The notes beneath the pieces were generated by a model, which had not been told where the DNA came from, did no database searches, and saw only the letters and a program-made list of their open reading frames with translations. Positions 51,620-63,838 of a DNA stretch of 64,000 nt are shown one piece after another (within the stretch, counting starts at the first letter, position 1; each line of letters begins with the position of its first letter). The stretch is from the NCBI RefSeq assembly GCF_031081985.1, contig NZ_JARWSK010000005.1:1-64000 (forward strand). Reading direction: 5' to 3'. The DNA is from Komagataeibacter xylinus. Lineage in GTDB: Bacteria; Pseudomonadota; Alphaproteobacteria; Acetobacterales; Acetobacteraceae. The position numbers and the translations under genes were made by a program.

Positions 51620-53443
51620 CTATTCAACAGTAACGGATTTGGCCAGATTGCGCGGCTGGTCCACATCCGTGCCTTTGATCAGCGCCACCTCATAGGCCAG
51701 GATCTGCACCGGAATGGTCTGCAGGATGGGGGCCACGAACTCATCTACCGTCGGGATCGCCACCACGCATTCCGCAATCTCGCGCAGGCGTGGCGCGCCC
51801 TCCATGTCGGTAAACACCAGCAGGCGGCCGCCACGGGCCTTGGCCTCCTGCAAGTTGGACAGCGTTTTTTCAAACAACGGCCCCGACGGCACGGTGGCCA
51901 CAACCGGCACGGTACTGTCGATCAGCGATATGGGGCCGTGCTTCATCTCGCCCGCGGCATAGGCCTCGGCGTGGATATACGTGATTTCCTTGAGCTTGAG
52001 CGCGCCTTCGAACGCTACGGGGAACATCGCACCGCGCCCCAGATACAGCACATCACGCGCTTCAGCCACGATGGCGGCCATGCGGCGGATCTCGTCATGG
52101 CGCTCGAACACCTCGGTGGCCTTGCTTGGCAAGTCGAGCAGGTTGGTGACCATGCGCTCTTCCTGCACGGCGTCAATGGTGCCGCGTGCGCGTGCGAAGG
52201 CTATGGTCAGGCACGCCAGCACCGAGAGTTGGGCTGTAAACGCCTTGGTGCTGGCCACCGAGATTTCAGGGCCTGCCACGGTGCCGAGCACGGCATCGCT
52301 TTCACGCGCCATGGTGCTCTGCTCAACATTGAGCACCGAGACGATATGCTGCCCCGCCGCCCGCATGCCGCGCAGGGCGGCCAGCGTATCCGCCGTCTCG
52401 CCCGACTGCGAGATGAGCAGCCCCAGCCCGCCATTGGCCAGCGGCGGGTTGCGGTAACGCATCTCGCTCGCCACGTCGATATCGACCGGCAGGCGCGCGT
52501 ACTGCTCGATCCAGTAGCGCCCGATCATGCCCGCATAGAAGGCCGAGCCGCAGGCGGTAATCACGGCGCGGGGAATGCTGGCCAGGTCAAACGGCAGGTC
52601 GGGCATCACCACGCGGCGGGTGGCGGGGTCGATCAGGCGCTGGAGCGTCTGGCCGATCACCACCGGGTGCTCGTGCAGTTCCTTCTCCATGTAATGGCGG
52701 TAACCATCCTTGCCCACCGAGGCCGCGATCAGCGCCGTCATCCTGACTGGACGTTCGACCGGGTTGCCCGCCATGTCAAAGAACGTGGCGCCAGCGGGTG
52801 TGATCACCGTCCAATCGCCATCATCGAGATAGGCGATGCGGCGGGTGAGCGGCGCGAGGGCCAGGCTGTCGGAGCCGAGGAACATCTCGTTATCGCCAAA
52901 GCCCACCACCAGCGGCGCGCCATGCCGCGCACCGATGACCATGCCGTCATGCCCTGCAAAGATCATGGCCAGCGCATACGCGCCTTCCAGCCGCTTGAGG
53001 CATTCATGCGCGGCTTCACGGGGGGAGAGGCCACGCTGCAGGTGGTAGTCAACCAGTTGGGCGATGGTCTCGCTATCAGTATCGGTCGAGAAGACCTGGC
53101 CTGCCGCCTCAAGCTCGCGGCGCAGTTCCTCGAAGTTCTCGATAATGCCGTTATGCACCACCGACACGCGCTCCGTGCCATGCGGGTGGGCGTTGTTCTC
53201 GGTGGGCGCGCCATGGGTGGCCCAGCGCGTGTGGCCGATGCCGGTCACACCCGGCAGCGGCACGCGCGCGAGCAGCGAGGCGAGATGGTCGAGCTTGCCT
53301 GCCGCCCGGCGGCGCTCGACATGGCCGTGCTCAAGCGTTGCGATGCCGGCGGAATCATAGCCCCGATATTCCAGCCGCCGCAGGGCATCGAGAATGACCG
53401 GCGTGGCCTGATTGCTACCCACAACCCCTACAATGCCACACAT
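51620..53443 (-). CDS. glmS: Glucosamine-6-phosphate synthase
   Basis: This 607-residue amidotransferase makes glucosamine 6-phosphate from fructose 6-phosphate and glutamine. Cys2 of MCGIVGVVG is the glutaminase nucleophile. Two SIS domains (about 285-425 and 455-600) carry ISQSGETADT and the C-terminal LAKSVTVE. It overlaps glmU by TGATG, so UDP-GlcNAc precursor synthesis is co-transcribed. No glmS ribozyme is expected in this phylum and none is seen. Confidence 0.97.
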   Translation of the reverse strand: MCGIVGVVGSNQATPVILDALRRLEYRGYDSAGIATLEHGHVERRRAAGKLDHLASLLARVPLPGVTGIGHTRWATHGAPTENNAHPHGTERVSVVHNGIIENFEELRRELEAAGQVFSTDTDSETIAQLVDYHLQRGLSPREAAHECLKRLEGAYALAMIFAGHDGMVIGARHGAPLVVGFGDNEMFLGSDSLALAPLTRRIAYLDDGDWTVITPAGATFFDMAGNPVERPVRMTALIAASVGKDGYRHYMEKELHEHPVVIGQTLQRLIDPATRRVVMPDLPFDLASIPRAVITACGSAFYAGMIGRYWIEQYARLPVDIDVASEMRYRNPPLANGGLGLLISQSGETADTLAALRGMRAAGQHIVSVLNVEQSTMARESDAVLGTVAGPEISVASTKAFTAQLSVLACLTIAFARARGTIDAVQEERMVTNLLDLPSKATEVFERHDEIRRMAAIVAEARDVLYLGRGAMFPVAFEGALKLKEITYIHAEAYAAGEMKHGPISLIDSTVPVVATVPSGPLFEKTLSNLQEAKARGGRLLVFTDMEGAPRLREIAECVVAIPTVDEFVAPILQTIPVQILAYEVALIKGTDVDQPRNLAKSVTVE

Positions 53444-54810
53444 CAGCCCTGTTCCTTCCTGTTCTTCAGCCGCTGGCGGAACACGCTGGCATAGCCCGCC
53501 TTGTCCGCCTGCCGTGCCCGGCCAATGGCCAGGGCATCATCGGGCACATCATGCGTAATCACGCTGCCCGCTGCCGTAATCACCCCTTTACCCAACCGCA
53601 CGGGGGCGACAAGCACCGAATCCGACCCGATGAAGCTTTCGGCCCCGATTTCCGTGCGGTGCTTGAACACGCCATCATAATTGCACGTAATGGTGCCCGC
53701 GCCGATATTGGCCTTTGCCCCCACAGTGGTATTGCCCAGATAGGTCAGGTGGTTGGCCTTGGCGCCCGCGCCGAGCGTGGTGGCCTTGAGTTCGACGAAG
53801 TTACCCACGCGCGCGCCCTGCCCCACATCGGTGCCCGGGCGCAGGCGGGCATAGGGGCCGATCTGGGCATCAGGCCCGACCGTTGCCCCCTCGATATGCG
53901 AGAAGGCATGGATTTCCGTGCCGCGCCGGACATGCACGCCCGGCCCGAACACCACATGGGGGTGGACCACCGTATCAGGCTCGAACACCGTATCGGCGCA
54001 CAGGAACACGGTATCGGGCGCCACGAGGGTAGTGCCACCCGCCATGGCGGCAAGGCGCAGGCGGGCCTGCACGCAGGCCTCGGCCTGGGCAAGTTCGGCC
54101 CGCGAGTTGATGCCGCGCAGTTCATCCTCGGGGGCGACGACAGCCCGCACCTTGCGCCCTTCTGCCACGGCGCGCGCCACCACATCGCCCAGATAGTATT
54201 CGCCCTGCGCGTTATCGTTATCAATCTCGGCCAGCCAGCGGCAGAAATCGTCAGTGGCGGCGCACAGCACGCCCGCGTTGCACAGGCCGATGGCGCACTC
54301 GGCAGGGGTTGCATCCGCCCATTCCACGATCCGCTGCACCAGCCCGTCGCGCGTGACCACGCGGCCATAGCGCGCGGGATCGGCAGGCTCCATGGCCAGC
54401 AGGGCAAGGCCCGTGTCATCGCTGCGGCGCTGGGCCAGCAGGGCGCGCATGGTGCCCGGCGTAATCAACGGGTTATCGCCATACAGCACCGCGACATCAC
54501 CGGTGCCAAAGGCGGCCTCGGCCTGACGGGCCGCGTGGCCGGTGCCCAGTCGGTCATGCTGCACCACGACCGTGTGCGGGGCGGCAAGGGCTGCCACGTC
54601 ATCCATGCCCGGCCCGGCGACGACAATGATGCGGTCAAATACCTGGGCCGCATTATCAATCAGGTAGCGCAGCATGGGCTGGCCCGCGAGCGGATGCATG
54701 ACCTTTGGCCGCTCCGATTTCATGCGCGTGCCGCGACCTGCCGCCAGGATGACAGCGGTTGACAGGGGCGCGGCGGAGGCGGGCTGGTCGGTCTCTGTGT
54801 CGGTGTTCAT
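53443..54810 (-). CDS. glmU: Bifunctional UDP-GlcNAc pyrophosphorylase / glucosamine-1-phosphate acetyltransferase
   Basis: This 455-residue enzyme has an N-terminal uridylyltransferase domain (LAAGRGTRMKSERPKVMHPLAG, about 23-44) and a C-terminal left-handed beta-helix acetyltransferase with hexapeptide repeats (about 255-435). It supplies UDP-GlcNAc for peptidoglycan and LPS. A TTGACA at 54849-54844 on the minus strand is a likely -35 element; its -10 is poor. glmS follows directly. Confidence 0.97.
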   Translation of the reverse strand: MNTDTETDQPASAAPLSTAVILAAGRGTRMKSERPKVMHPLAGQPMLRYLIDNAAQVFDRIIVVAGPGMDDVAALAAPHTVVVQHDRLGTGHAARQAEAAFGTGDVAVLYGDNPLITPGTMRALLAQRRSDDTGLALLAMEPADPARYGRVVTRDGLVQRIVEWADATPAECAIGLCNAGVLCAATDDFCRWLAEIDNDNAQGEYYLGDVVARAVAEGRKVRAVVAPEDELRGINSRAELAQAEACVQARLRLAAMAGGTTLVAPDTVFLCADTVFEPDTVVHPHVVFGPGVHVRRGTEIHAFSHIEGATVGPDAQIGPYARLRPGTDVGQGARVGNFVELKATTLGAGAKANHLTYLGNTTVGAKANIGAGTITCNYDGVFKHRTEIGAESFIGSDSVLVAPVRLGKGVITAAGSVITHDVPDDALAIGRARQADKAGYASVFRQRLKNRKEQG

Positions 54811-54926
54811 GGCAGTGTGCGGGTACTCCGCACCTGACTACCCTGTCAAACCCTTATCCGCACGCAGGCGCATCACTTAGAATGTCTGCATGCTACGGGA
54901 TGGCGACCAAAAATCCCTGAAATTAT

Positions 54927-54999
54927 AAAAGGTTCTGGTGAAGCTTTTTTCAAAAAGCTTCGAAGGAACGTCATCTTCCCGGGAAAAGGCGATACCCAA
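54927..54999 (-). repeat. Dispersed intergenic repeat, copy 3 (diverged)
   Basis: On the minus strand the core reads AAAAAGCTTCACCAGA then ACCTTTT, preceded by CGAAGCTTTTTG. The outer GCCGCC palindrome is degraded here to an ATCTTCCC ... AAAAGGCGAT pair. It lies between the divergent glmU and gph genes, unlike the other two copies. Confidence 0.6.
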
Positions 55000-55101
55000 A
55001 ACTTTTCTTTTTTATCAATGACCTGTTTTAAAACAATCTCTTATGACTTGCGGGGCAGCCCACGGTGAGGCTTGCTGAACGCCAGACAGTCAAAGGCATT
55101 C

Positions 55102-55782
55102 ATGATGACATCCTCCCCTCCCCGCCTGGCGGTTTTTGATATGGATGGCACGCTGATCGACAGCCTGCCCGACCTTGCTGCCTGCGCCGACTGGCTGCTG
55201 GCGCAATACCACCTGCCGCCCGTAACACCCGAAGCCGTGCGCCCGATGATTGGCGATGGCGTGGCCGCCCTCGTCAGCCGCCTGCTCGACCATGCCGGCC
55301 CCGCAGCCGCCCGCATCAACCGCGCCGAGGCCACGGCCCGCTACATGGAACGCTACACGCCCCATTCAACCGACCATTCCCGCCCCTTTCCCGGCACGGT
55401 CGCGACGCTGGCAGCCCTGCACGCGGCAGGCTGGCGCATGGCGGTCTGCACTAACAAGCCCGTGGCGGCGGCGCGGCATATCCTTCAGGTCATGGATCTG
55501 GAAAAATGGTTTGTCGCCGTGGGCGGGGGTGACAGCTTTGGCGTGCGCAAGCCCGACCCGCGCCACCTGCTGGGCACCATTGAACAGGCAGGCAGCACCC
55601 CGGCCCGTGCCATCATGACGGGCGACCACCATAACGACGTGGCCACCGCCACCGGCGCCCATGTGCCGGTCATTTTTGCCCGCTGGGGCTACGGGCGGCC
55701 GGAAATGGAAGCCGGGGCCACGGTGGGCGCCGATTCCATTACCGAATTACCGCATCTGGCAGGCGAACTGGTGCCTGCCTGA
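55102..55782 (+). CDS. gph: Phosphoglycolate phosphatase family HAD hydrolase
   Basis: This 226-residue HAD hydrolase has motif I VFDMDGTLIDS, motif II VCTNKP, the Lys in GVRKPDP and motif IV MTGDHHNDV. The cap domain and size match Gph, which removes phosphoglycolate produced in DNA repair. The ATG at 55102 has AAAGG five bases before it; an upstream TTG frame is unlikely. It ends six bases from the convergent gyrB stop. The substrate could be another sugar phosphate. Confidence 0.85.
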   Translation: MMTSSPPRLAVFDMDGTLIDSLPDLAACADWLLAQYHLPPVTPEAVRPMIGDGVAALVSRLLDHAGPAAARINRAEATARYMERYTPHSTDHSRPFPGTVATLAALHAAGWRMAVCTNKPVAAARHILQVMDLEKWFVAVGGGDSFGVRKPDPRHLLGTIEQAGSTPARAIMTGDHHNDVATATGAHVPVIFARWGYGRPEMEAGATVGADSITELPHLAGELVPA

Positions 55783-55788
55783 AGCCAA

Positions 55789-58293
<2,505 letters not shown>

Positions 58294-58347
58294 TCAGAAT
58301 GCATTATAGCCCCAACCGCCCGGCGTAACCAGCATTCCCCACGCAAA

Positions 58348-59472
58348 TCAGGCTTCATGGGCAAGATTACCCGCCCCTGGCGTCTCGAATACGGCGCGCC
58401 TCCGCAGGGGGGCGAACTGTTCGGCGTCCGTTCCGGTCAGGAACACGCCGGTGCGCATGCGGCCCACGGCGCGGAACAGGGCCTGCCTGCGGGCTTCATC
58501 CAGATGCACCAGCGGCTCATCGAGCAGGAGCATGGGCACCTGCCCCCGGCATGCCGCGAGTATGCGCGCATGCGACAGCACGATGCCCAGCAGCAGCGCC
58601 TTCTGCTGCCCCGTGCTGGACAGGGCTGCTGCACGCCCGCTCACCCGGTCGGCCAACGCAAGTCCGGTGCGGTGAGCACCAAAACGGCTGCCGCCGCGCT
58701 GGCGGTCAATGCCGCGCGTGCCCGCGATCTGTCCGGCCAGCCAGTCCTCCACGGCTAACGCAGGCCGGGTGGCGAGGTGGGCGGCAATGTCGCATTCCAG
58801 TTCCAGCCGGGCAGCTGGAAAGCCATCGGCCAACGCCTGCTCATCGGTATTGAGGCGGCTGACCATGTCCATCCGCGCGGCAACGGTGGCCACTGCATGG
58901 CGGGCCATGGTGTGCTCGAGGGCTGCAAGCCAGTCGGGATCGGGGTTGCGCTGGCCCAGAAGGCGGCTGCGCTGGGCCATGGCGCGGTCATGGGCTGCGA
59001 GTTCACGCGCATGGCCGGGTTCAAGCGCCTGCACCAGCCGGTCAAGAAAGCGCCGCCTGCCCCCTGCCCCTTCAAGGAACAGGCGATCCATCTGCGGCGT
59101 GATCCACACGGCGGAGAAATATTCGCCAATGCCATCACGGTTGCGCAGGGCCTGCCCATCCACACGGAACACCCGGCGCTCGGGGCGCAGCGGGTCGGCC
59201 CCTGTTGCAAGTTGGGCGGACAGGGCTTCATCCCCGTCCAGTCCCTCCACCTGCGCCGTAACGCCCCACAGGCCCGCACCGTGGCGGGGCAGTTCATCCA
59301 TGCGTGCGCCGCGCAGGCCACGGCCGGGCACGAGCAGTGATACGGCCTCGAGCAGGTTGGTCTTGCCGCTGCCATTCGGCCCGGTAATGACCGTAACCGG
59401 CTGCGCCGGCTGCCACGACAGGCGGCGGTAGTTGCGGAAATCCGTCAGCGTCAGCCGGGTTATGCAGGCCAT
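58348..59472 (-). CDS. recF: DNA replication and repair protein RecF
   Basis: This 374-residue SMC-like ATPase has Walker A TGPNGSGKTNLLEA (about 31-44), the STGQQKALLLGI signature and Walker B MLLLDEPLVHLD. It loads RecA at gaps with RecO and RecR. It begins ACITRLTLTDFRNYR, typical of the family. It lies between dnaN (25 bases upstream) and gyrB (90 bases downstream). Confidence 0.96.
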   Translation of the reverse strand: MACITRLTLTDFRNYRRLSWQPAQPVTVITGPNGSGKTNLLEAVSLLVPGRGLRGARMDELPRHGAGLWGVTAQVEGLDGDEALSAQLATGADPLRPERRVFRVDGQALRNRDGIGEYFSAVWITPQMDRLFLEGAGGRRRFLDRLVQALEPGHARELAAHDRAMAQRSRLLGQRNPDPDWLAALEHTMARHAVATVAARMDMVSRLNTDEQALADGFPAARLELECDIAAHLATRPALAVEDWLAGQIAGTRGIDRQRGGSRFGAHRTGLALADRVSGRAAALSSTGQQKALLLGIVLSHARILAACRGQVPMLLLDEPLVHLDEARRQALFRAVGRMRTGVFLTGTDAEQFAPLRRRAVFETPGAGNLAHEA

Positions 59473-59497
59473 GCTGCCGTAATGGGCGGCGGCGCGC

Positions 59498-60622
59498 TCA
59501 AACGCGCATGGGCATCAGCACGTACAGCGCCGAGGGGCTGTCCACATCGCGCACGATGGTCGGGGCGGAACTGTCGGAAAATGCGAATTCCACTTCCCTT
59601 TCCACCTGGTCGGTAATGTCGTTGAGGTAGCGGGCCTGAAAGCCGATCTCGATGGGCGGGGCATCGTAGGAGACGTGGTTTTCGTCGAGTTCCTCGGTGG
59701 CCGAGCCCTGATCCTGGCTGGCGGCGGACAGGGTGAGCAGGTTATGCGCCATGCTCAGCTTGACCGGGCGCGAGCGCTCCTGGCTGATGGCCGCGACACG
59801 GGCCACCGCATCGGAGAAGATCTTCTTGCCCACGCGCAGGATACGGTCATTGCCGTGCGGGATCACGCGCTCATATTCGGGGAACGTGCCATCAATCAGC
59901 TTGGAAGTGAGCGTGATGTTGCCGATGGTGAACTGGATGCGCGTGTCGGACAGGGCGACATCGACCTGCTCCGGCCCTTCATCAAGCAGCTTGCGCAGTT
60001 CGCCCACGGTCTTGCGCGGCACGATCACGCCGGGCATGCCCTCGCTGCCCGGCGGCAGTTCGGTCTCGACGCGGGCCAGGCGGTGGCCGTCGGTTGCCAC
60101 CGCACGCAGCACCTGCCCGGCCTCGCCTTCGGCCACGTGCAGGAAAATGCCGTTGAGGTAGTAGCGCGTCTCCTCGGTGGAGATGGCGAAGCGGGTGCGG
60201 TCGATCAGGCCACGCAGCACCTGCGCCGGAATGCTGAATTCATGCGGCAGGCTGCCTGCCATCATGGAGGGGAAGTCATCCACGTCGAGCACGTTGAGGC
60301 TGGTGGCAAAGCGCCCCGCCCGCAGGCCCAACGGCGCATCACCCCCGGCGTGGTCGAATTCGACCTGCGCGCCATCGGGCAGCTTGCGCACGATTTCGTA
60401 CAGCACGGCAGCCGGCGCCGTGACCGCGCCATCACGCAGCGTTTCCGCCACCATGCCCTCGACCACGGCAATTTCCATGTCGGTGGCGGTCAGCGTCATC
60501 GCGCCATCGGTGACATTGATCAGCACGTTGGCCAGGATGGGGATGGTATTGCGCTTCTCGGCAACGCTCTGGATATGGGCCAGTGCCTTGAGCAGCGTTA
60601 CGCGGTCAGCCTTCAACTTCAT
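59498..60622 (-). CDS. dnaN: DNA polymerase III beta subunit (sliding clamp)
   Basis: This 374-residue clamp has three repeated clamp domains. The ATG at 60622 gives MKLKADRVTLLKAL, the canonical start, with GGAGG upstream; the 14-residue extension from 60664 is not typical. RNTIPILANVLI and the C-terminal YVLMPMRV are family marks. It is encoded between dnaA (108 bases away) and recF. Confidence 0.98.
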   Translation of the reverse strand: MKLKADRVTLLKALAHIQSVAEKRNTIPILANVLINVTDGAMTLTATDMEIAVVEGMVAETLRDGAVTAPAAVLYEIVRKLPDGAQVEFDHAGGDAPLGLRAGRFATSLNVLDVDDFPSMMAGSLPHEFSIPAQVLRGLIDRTRFAISTEETRYYLNGIFLHVAEGEAGQVLRAVATDGHRLARVETELPPGSEGMPGVIVPRKTVGELRKLLDEGPEQVDVALSDTRIQFTIGNITLTSKLIDGTFPEYERVIPHGNDRILRVGKKIFSDAVARVAAISQERSRPVKLSMAHNLLTLSAASQDQGSATEELDENHVSYDAPPIEIGFQARYLNDITDQVEREVEFAFSDSSAPTIVRDVDSPSALYVLMPMRV

Positions 60623-60730
60623 CGGTACGATATCCTCCACATCCCGCAGCACCCGAAAAAGCACAAAACGGGGGAGACCTGTCTAGCAGCCTGAAGCAAC
60701 AGCGGTAAAGGGGCGCAGGCCCGAAATGCG

Positions 60731-62188
60731 TCAGGTCTCGAGCATGCGGCGCAGCAGTTCCACATCCTCGGCAAAGGCGGGGTCCTGCGCCATCAACTGC
60801 TCCACCTTGGTCACGCCATACATGACGGTGGTGTGGTCGCGGTTGCCGAACTTGCGCCCGATCTCGGGGTAAGAGCGGCTGGTGAGCTGCTTGGCGAGAT
60901 ACATCGCCACCTGGCGCGGCCGCGCCACGGCCCGGCCCCGACGGGCGGAGAACATGTCGGTCAGGCGCGTGTTCCAGTGCTCGGCCACCTTGCGCTGGAT
61001 TTCCTCGATGGTGACGCGGCGGTCATGCGCCTTGAGGATGTCGTGCAGCACATCCTGCGTTGCTTCCAGCGTGACGGGGCGGCCAAACAGATTGGCATGC
61101 GCGATCAGCCGGTTGAGCGCGCCCTCAAGCTCGCGCACGTTCGACGTGATCTTGTGGGCAAGGAATTCCAGCACTTTGGCAGGCACCACAACGCCGGAGG
61201 CGGCGGCCTTGGCCTCGAGGATGGAAATGCGCAGCTCGAACGTGGTGGCATGGATATCGGCCACCATGCCGCAGCCAAGGCGGGTGCGCAGCCGGTCCTC
61301 AAGCCCCGACAGGTCGGAGGGCGACTTGTCGGCCGAGACCACGATCTGCCGCCCGGCATCAACCAGCGCGTTGAAAGTGTGGAAGAATTCGTCCTGCGTG
61401 TTGTCCTTTCCAATGAGGAACTGTAGGTCATCGATCATCAGCACATCGACCGAGCGCAACTGGTCCTTGAACTCGAGCGTGGACTGCGAGCGGATGGCCC
61501 CGATGAAGCGGTACATGAACTTCTCGGCCGACATGTAGGCCACCGAGACCTTGCCACCACGCAGCAGTTCCGCGCCGATGGCGTGCATGAGGTGGGTCTT
61601 GCCCAGGCCCACGCCGCCATAAAGGAACAAAGGGTTGAAGCCGGGGCTGGACGGGCGCTCGGCTACGCGGCGGGCGCAGGCATAGGCGAACTCGTTGGGC
61701 TTGCCCACGACGAAGGTGTCAAACGTAAAGCGCGGCTCGAGCGGGGCGGCAAGGTCGCTGCGCACCTCGGCCTGGCGCGGACTTTCCACCACGCCGGGCG
61801 CTGCCACGGGGGGTGCTGGTTCGACCGGGGCCGTGGCGGCCTGAGGCGCGGGCGTTGCATCCTGCGCCTCGGGGGCGGGCTGGGCTGCGGGGCGGGCCAC
61901 CTGCAGCTCGACCCGGCGGATGGCGGGCACTTCGGCATGCCACAGCGTGCCAAGCCGGTCGCCGTATTGCCCGCGCACCCAGTCGCGCAAAAAGCGCGTG
62001 GGCAGGTAGAGGGTGATCTCGTCCTCCTCCACCGGGCCGACCGTGATCTGGCGCAGCCAGGTGCGGTATTCGACTTCGCCCACCTCGGCCTTCAGCCGCT
62101 CGCAGATGCGCGACCAGTGGATGGCGAGCACACTCTTCTGCGCGTTGGCTTCCGCAACCGCGTCGTAGCCTTCCAGTCCGCCCGTCAT
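60731..62188 (-). CDS. dnaA: Chromosomal replication initiator DnaA
   Basis: This 485-residue AAA+ initiator has an N-terminal DnaB-interaction domain (about 10-90), an Ala/Pro-rich linker (about 105-150), the ATPase domain (GGVGLGKTHL and MIDDLQFL) and the C-terminal DNA-binding domain with GNRDHTTVMYG. The ATG at 62188 has GGGGAG five bases upstream; the 64-residue upstream extension is unlike DnaA. A candidate promoter lies at 62381-62409. Confidence 0.97.
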   Translation of the reverse strand: MTGGLEGYDAVAEANAQKSVLAIHWSRICERLKAEVGEVEYRTWLRQITVGPVEEDEITLYLPTRFLRDWVRGQYGDRLGTLWHAEVPAIRRVELQVARPAAQPAPEAQDATPAPQAATAPVEPAPPVAAPGVVESPRQAEVRSDLAAPLEPRFTFDTFVVGKPNEFAYACARRVAERPSSPGFNPLFLYGGVGLGKTHLMHAIGAELLRGGKVSVAYMSAEKFMYRFIGAIRSQSTLEFKDQLRSVDVLMIDDLQFLIGKDNTQDEFFHTFNALVDAGRQIVVSADKSPSDLSGLEDRLRTRLGCGMVADIHATTFELRISILEAKAAASGVVVPAKVLEFLAHKITSNVRELEGALNRLIAHANLFGRPVTLEATQDVLHDILKAHDRRVTIEEIQRKVAEHWNTRLTDMFSARRGRAVARPRQVAMYLAKQLTSRSYPEIGRKFGNRDHTTVMYGVTKVEQLMAQDPAFAEDVELLRRMLET

Positions 62189-62380
62189 ATCCGCTCCCCG
62201 CCACATGGGGCACGAAAAGGACACCGCCTGCGCGCATGCCCCTGCCGTAACCCCGCTCCATTCCACCACCCCGCGCCACCGGCCCTTCCCCACAGGACAG
62301 GCCACAAGCCGTGCCACTGGCACGACCCACGGCCCGGCCCTTGCTGCCAGGACAACCGATGACGCTGGAATTATCCTCAT

Positions 62381-62409
62381 AATTTAGAGCACGGAATCGG
62401 GCGAAGCAA
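62381..62409 (-). promoter_or_regulatory. Candidate dnaA promoter
   Basis: On the minus strand TTGCTT (62409-62404), 17 bases, TAAATT (62386-62381). The -10 overlaps the inverted repeat and the near-match DnaA box, which would allow autoregulation by DnaA (inference). Confidence 0.4.
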
Positions 62410-62463
62410 CGGGAATCTGCCCCGCACTTGCCAAAACCCGTTCACACCATGAAGATGCTGATA

Positions 62464-62512
62464 ATAAAAAAAGGCCGCCATCGCCAATAATGGCGACAGA
62501 CGACCTTCTTTA
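62464..62512 (-). terminator. Terminator of rpsT
   Basis: On the minus strand AAGGTCG ... TCGCCA, loop TTAT, TGGCGA ... CGGCCTT forms a long interrupted stem followed by a run of T. It lies 43 bases after the rpsT stop. Confidence 0.7.
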
Positions 62513-62554
62513 TTACTTCCAGCTTTCTTTCAAATGAAAGAAACCAGCCGTATC

Positions 62555-62824
62555 TTACGCAGCAGCGATGGACTTGATACGGGCGGACAGGCGGGAAATA
62601 CGACGGGCAACCGTGTTGGCGTGAAGAACGCCCTTGCCAACGGCGCGCTGCATTTCGGGCTGTGCCTCACGCAGGGCCACCACGGCGTCGTCCTTCTTGC
62701 CGGTGGCGATCGCGGTCTCGACCTTCTTCACGAAGGTGCGCACGCGCGACAGGCGCGCGGTGTTGCGGGCGTTGCGGCGTTCGTTCTGACGGATGCGCTT
62801 GCGCGCGGATGCTGTATTGGCCAT
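62555..62824 (-). CDS. rpsT: Ribosomal protein S20
   Basis: This 89-residue basic protein begins [21 protein letters not shown] and ends IKSIAAA, with conserved VKKVETAI and [16 protein letters not shown]. It binds 16S rRNA in the small subunit. The ATG at 62824 is the canonical start. It stands upstream of dnaA in its own transcript, ending in a strong terminator. Confidence 0.98.
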   Translation of the reverse strand: MANTASARKRIRQNERRNARNTARLSRVRTFVKKVETAIATGKKDDAVVALREAQPEMQRAVGKGVLHANTVARRISRLSARIKSIAAA

Positions 62825-62901
62825 TGCTCTCAGTTCATCTGCATAAATCAGGTTACGGCGGTCCGCCACCCGATCGTGCGGACATCCCATATCAGGCTGG
62901 C

Positions 62902-62931
62902 GATCTAGTCCACCCTGACCGTATTCGTCAA
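62902..62931 (-). promoter_or_regulatory. Candidate rpsT promoter
   Basis: On the minus strand TTGACG (62931-62926), 18 bases, TAGATC (62907-62902). It overlaps the last bases of mutM. The -10 is weak, so support is moderate. Confidence 0.35.
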
Positions 62932-63809
62932 GACAAGTCTTTGCCTAAATCGTCTCGGGCCTCCTGCAGGCGGGGACAGAAGAAGCTCGAACGCCCCGAC
63001 TGGGTGATGCGTTCCACCCCGTCACACGCAGGCGGGCCGGGGCAATCGGGGCACCCCAGCCCTTCGCGCCCGTAAACGCGCCAGGCATGCTGGAAATAGC
63101 CGAGTTCCCCATCAGGTTGCACATAATCACGCAGGCTTGAGCCGCCTGCGGCAATCGCCTCGTCGAGCACGGCGCGGACCTGGGCTGCCAGTTCATCATA
63201 TTCCGCGGCACTGATTTCGCCCACCGCCCGCGCGGGGTGGATGCGCGCGCGGAACAGCGCCTCGGACACATAGATATTGCCAAGCCCCGCCACCACGCGC
63301 TGGTCGAGCAGGAGCGCCTTGATGCTCGTGCGCCGCCCACGGCCCCTTGCCGCAAGCCACGAACCACCAAAGCGGTTGCCCAGCGGCTCGGGCCCCATGC
63401 CGGCCAGCAGGCGGTGGCTTTCCACCTCCACTGCTGGCACCAGATCGACCATGCCGAAGCGCCTGGGGTCGACCAGCCCGCAGCGCGCGCCCTCCCCGGT
63501 CTCGATCACCAGATGTTCGTGCAGGGCGGGAGGCTGCCCGCTCTCGGCCACGCTGGGCCGCGAGAGCAGCACGCGCCCGGACATGCCCAGGTGCAGCACC
63601 ACCACCATCCCGCCCGAAAGCGTGATGAGGATATATTTTCCCCGCCGGGCGAATCCATCGATCCGCTGGCCTTCCAGCGCACGGGCCAGACCGGGGGGAA
63701 ACGGCCAGCGCAGCCCCGTATGGTGCGTGCTGGCGCTAGAAATAGTGTGACCTTCAAGATGCACTCGCATCCCGCGCATCACAGTTTCGACTTCAGGGAG
63801 TTCCGGCAT
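62928..63809 (-). CDS. mutM: Formamidopyrimidine-DNA glycosylase
   Basis: This 293-residue Fpg enzyme removes 8-oxoguanine and cleaves the abasic site. The catalytic N-terminus is [12 protein letters not shown] after Met removal. [13 protein letters not shown] and [20 protein letters not shown] are typical. The C-terminal zinc-finger region has [10 protein letters not shown] and QSGRSSFFC but reads CPRLQ where CPxCQ is usual, so the last zinc Cys is Leu and an 11-residue tail is added. It is divergent from ubiE. Confidence 0.92.
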   Translation of the reverse strand: MPELPEVETVMRGMRVHLEGHTISSASTHHTGLRWPFPPGLARALEGQRIDGFARRGKYILITLSGGMVVVLHLGMSGRVLLSRPSVAESGQPPALHEHLVIETGEGARCGLVDPRRFGMVDLVPAVEVESHRLLAGMGPEPLGNRFGGSWLAARGRGRRTSIKALLLDQRVVAGLGNIYVSEALFRARIHPARAVGEISAAEYDELAAQVRAVLDEAIAAGGSSLRDYVQPDGELGYFQHAWRVYGREGLGCPDCPGPPACDGVERITQSGRSSFFCPRLQEARDDLGKDLS

Positions 63810-63838
63810 GGCCTCATCTGGGGTTATACCTGTGCATC

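Larger units (their letters stand above)
62189..62554. other. Intergenic region between rpsT and dnaA
   Basis: There is no gene. The left 190 bases form the GC-rich dnaA leader. A perfect inverted repeat AATTAT-CCTC-ATAATT lies at 62369-62384, and TTATCCTCA at 62371-62379 is one base from a DnaA box. The rpsT terminator occupies 62464-62512. The number and quality of DnaA boxes are too low to call this oriC. Confidence 0.5.

Noticed and set aside
51347-53494. A 715-residue frame opposite glmS and thiO
   Set aside because: Low-complexity His/Arg/Gly-rich translation typical of antisense frames; glmS is certain.
62189-62554. oriC between rpsT and dnaA
   Set aside because: Only one near-match DnaA box, no cluster and no AT-rich unwinding region of useful length; many alphaproteobacteria have oriC elsewhere.
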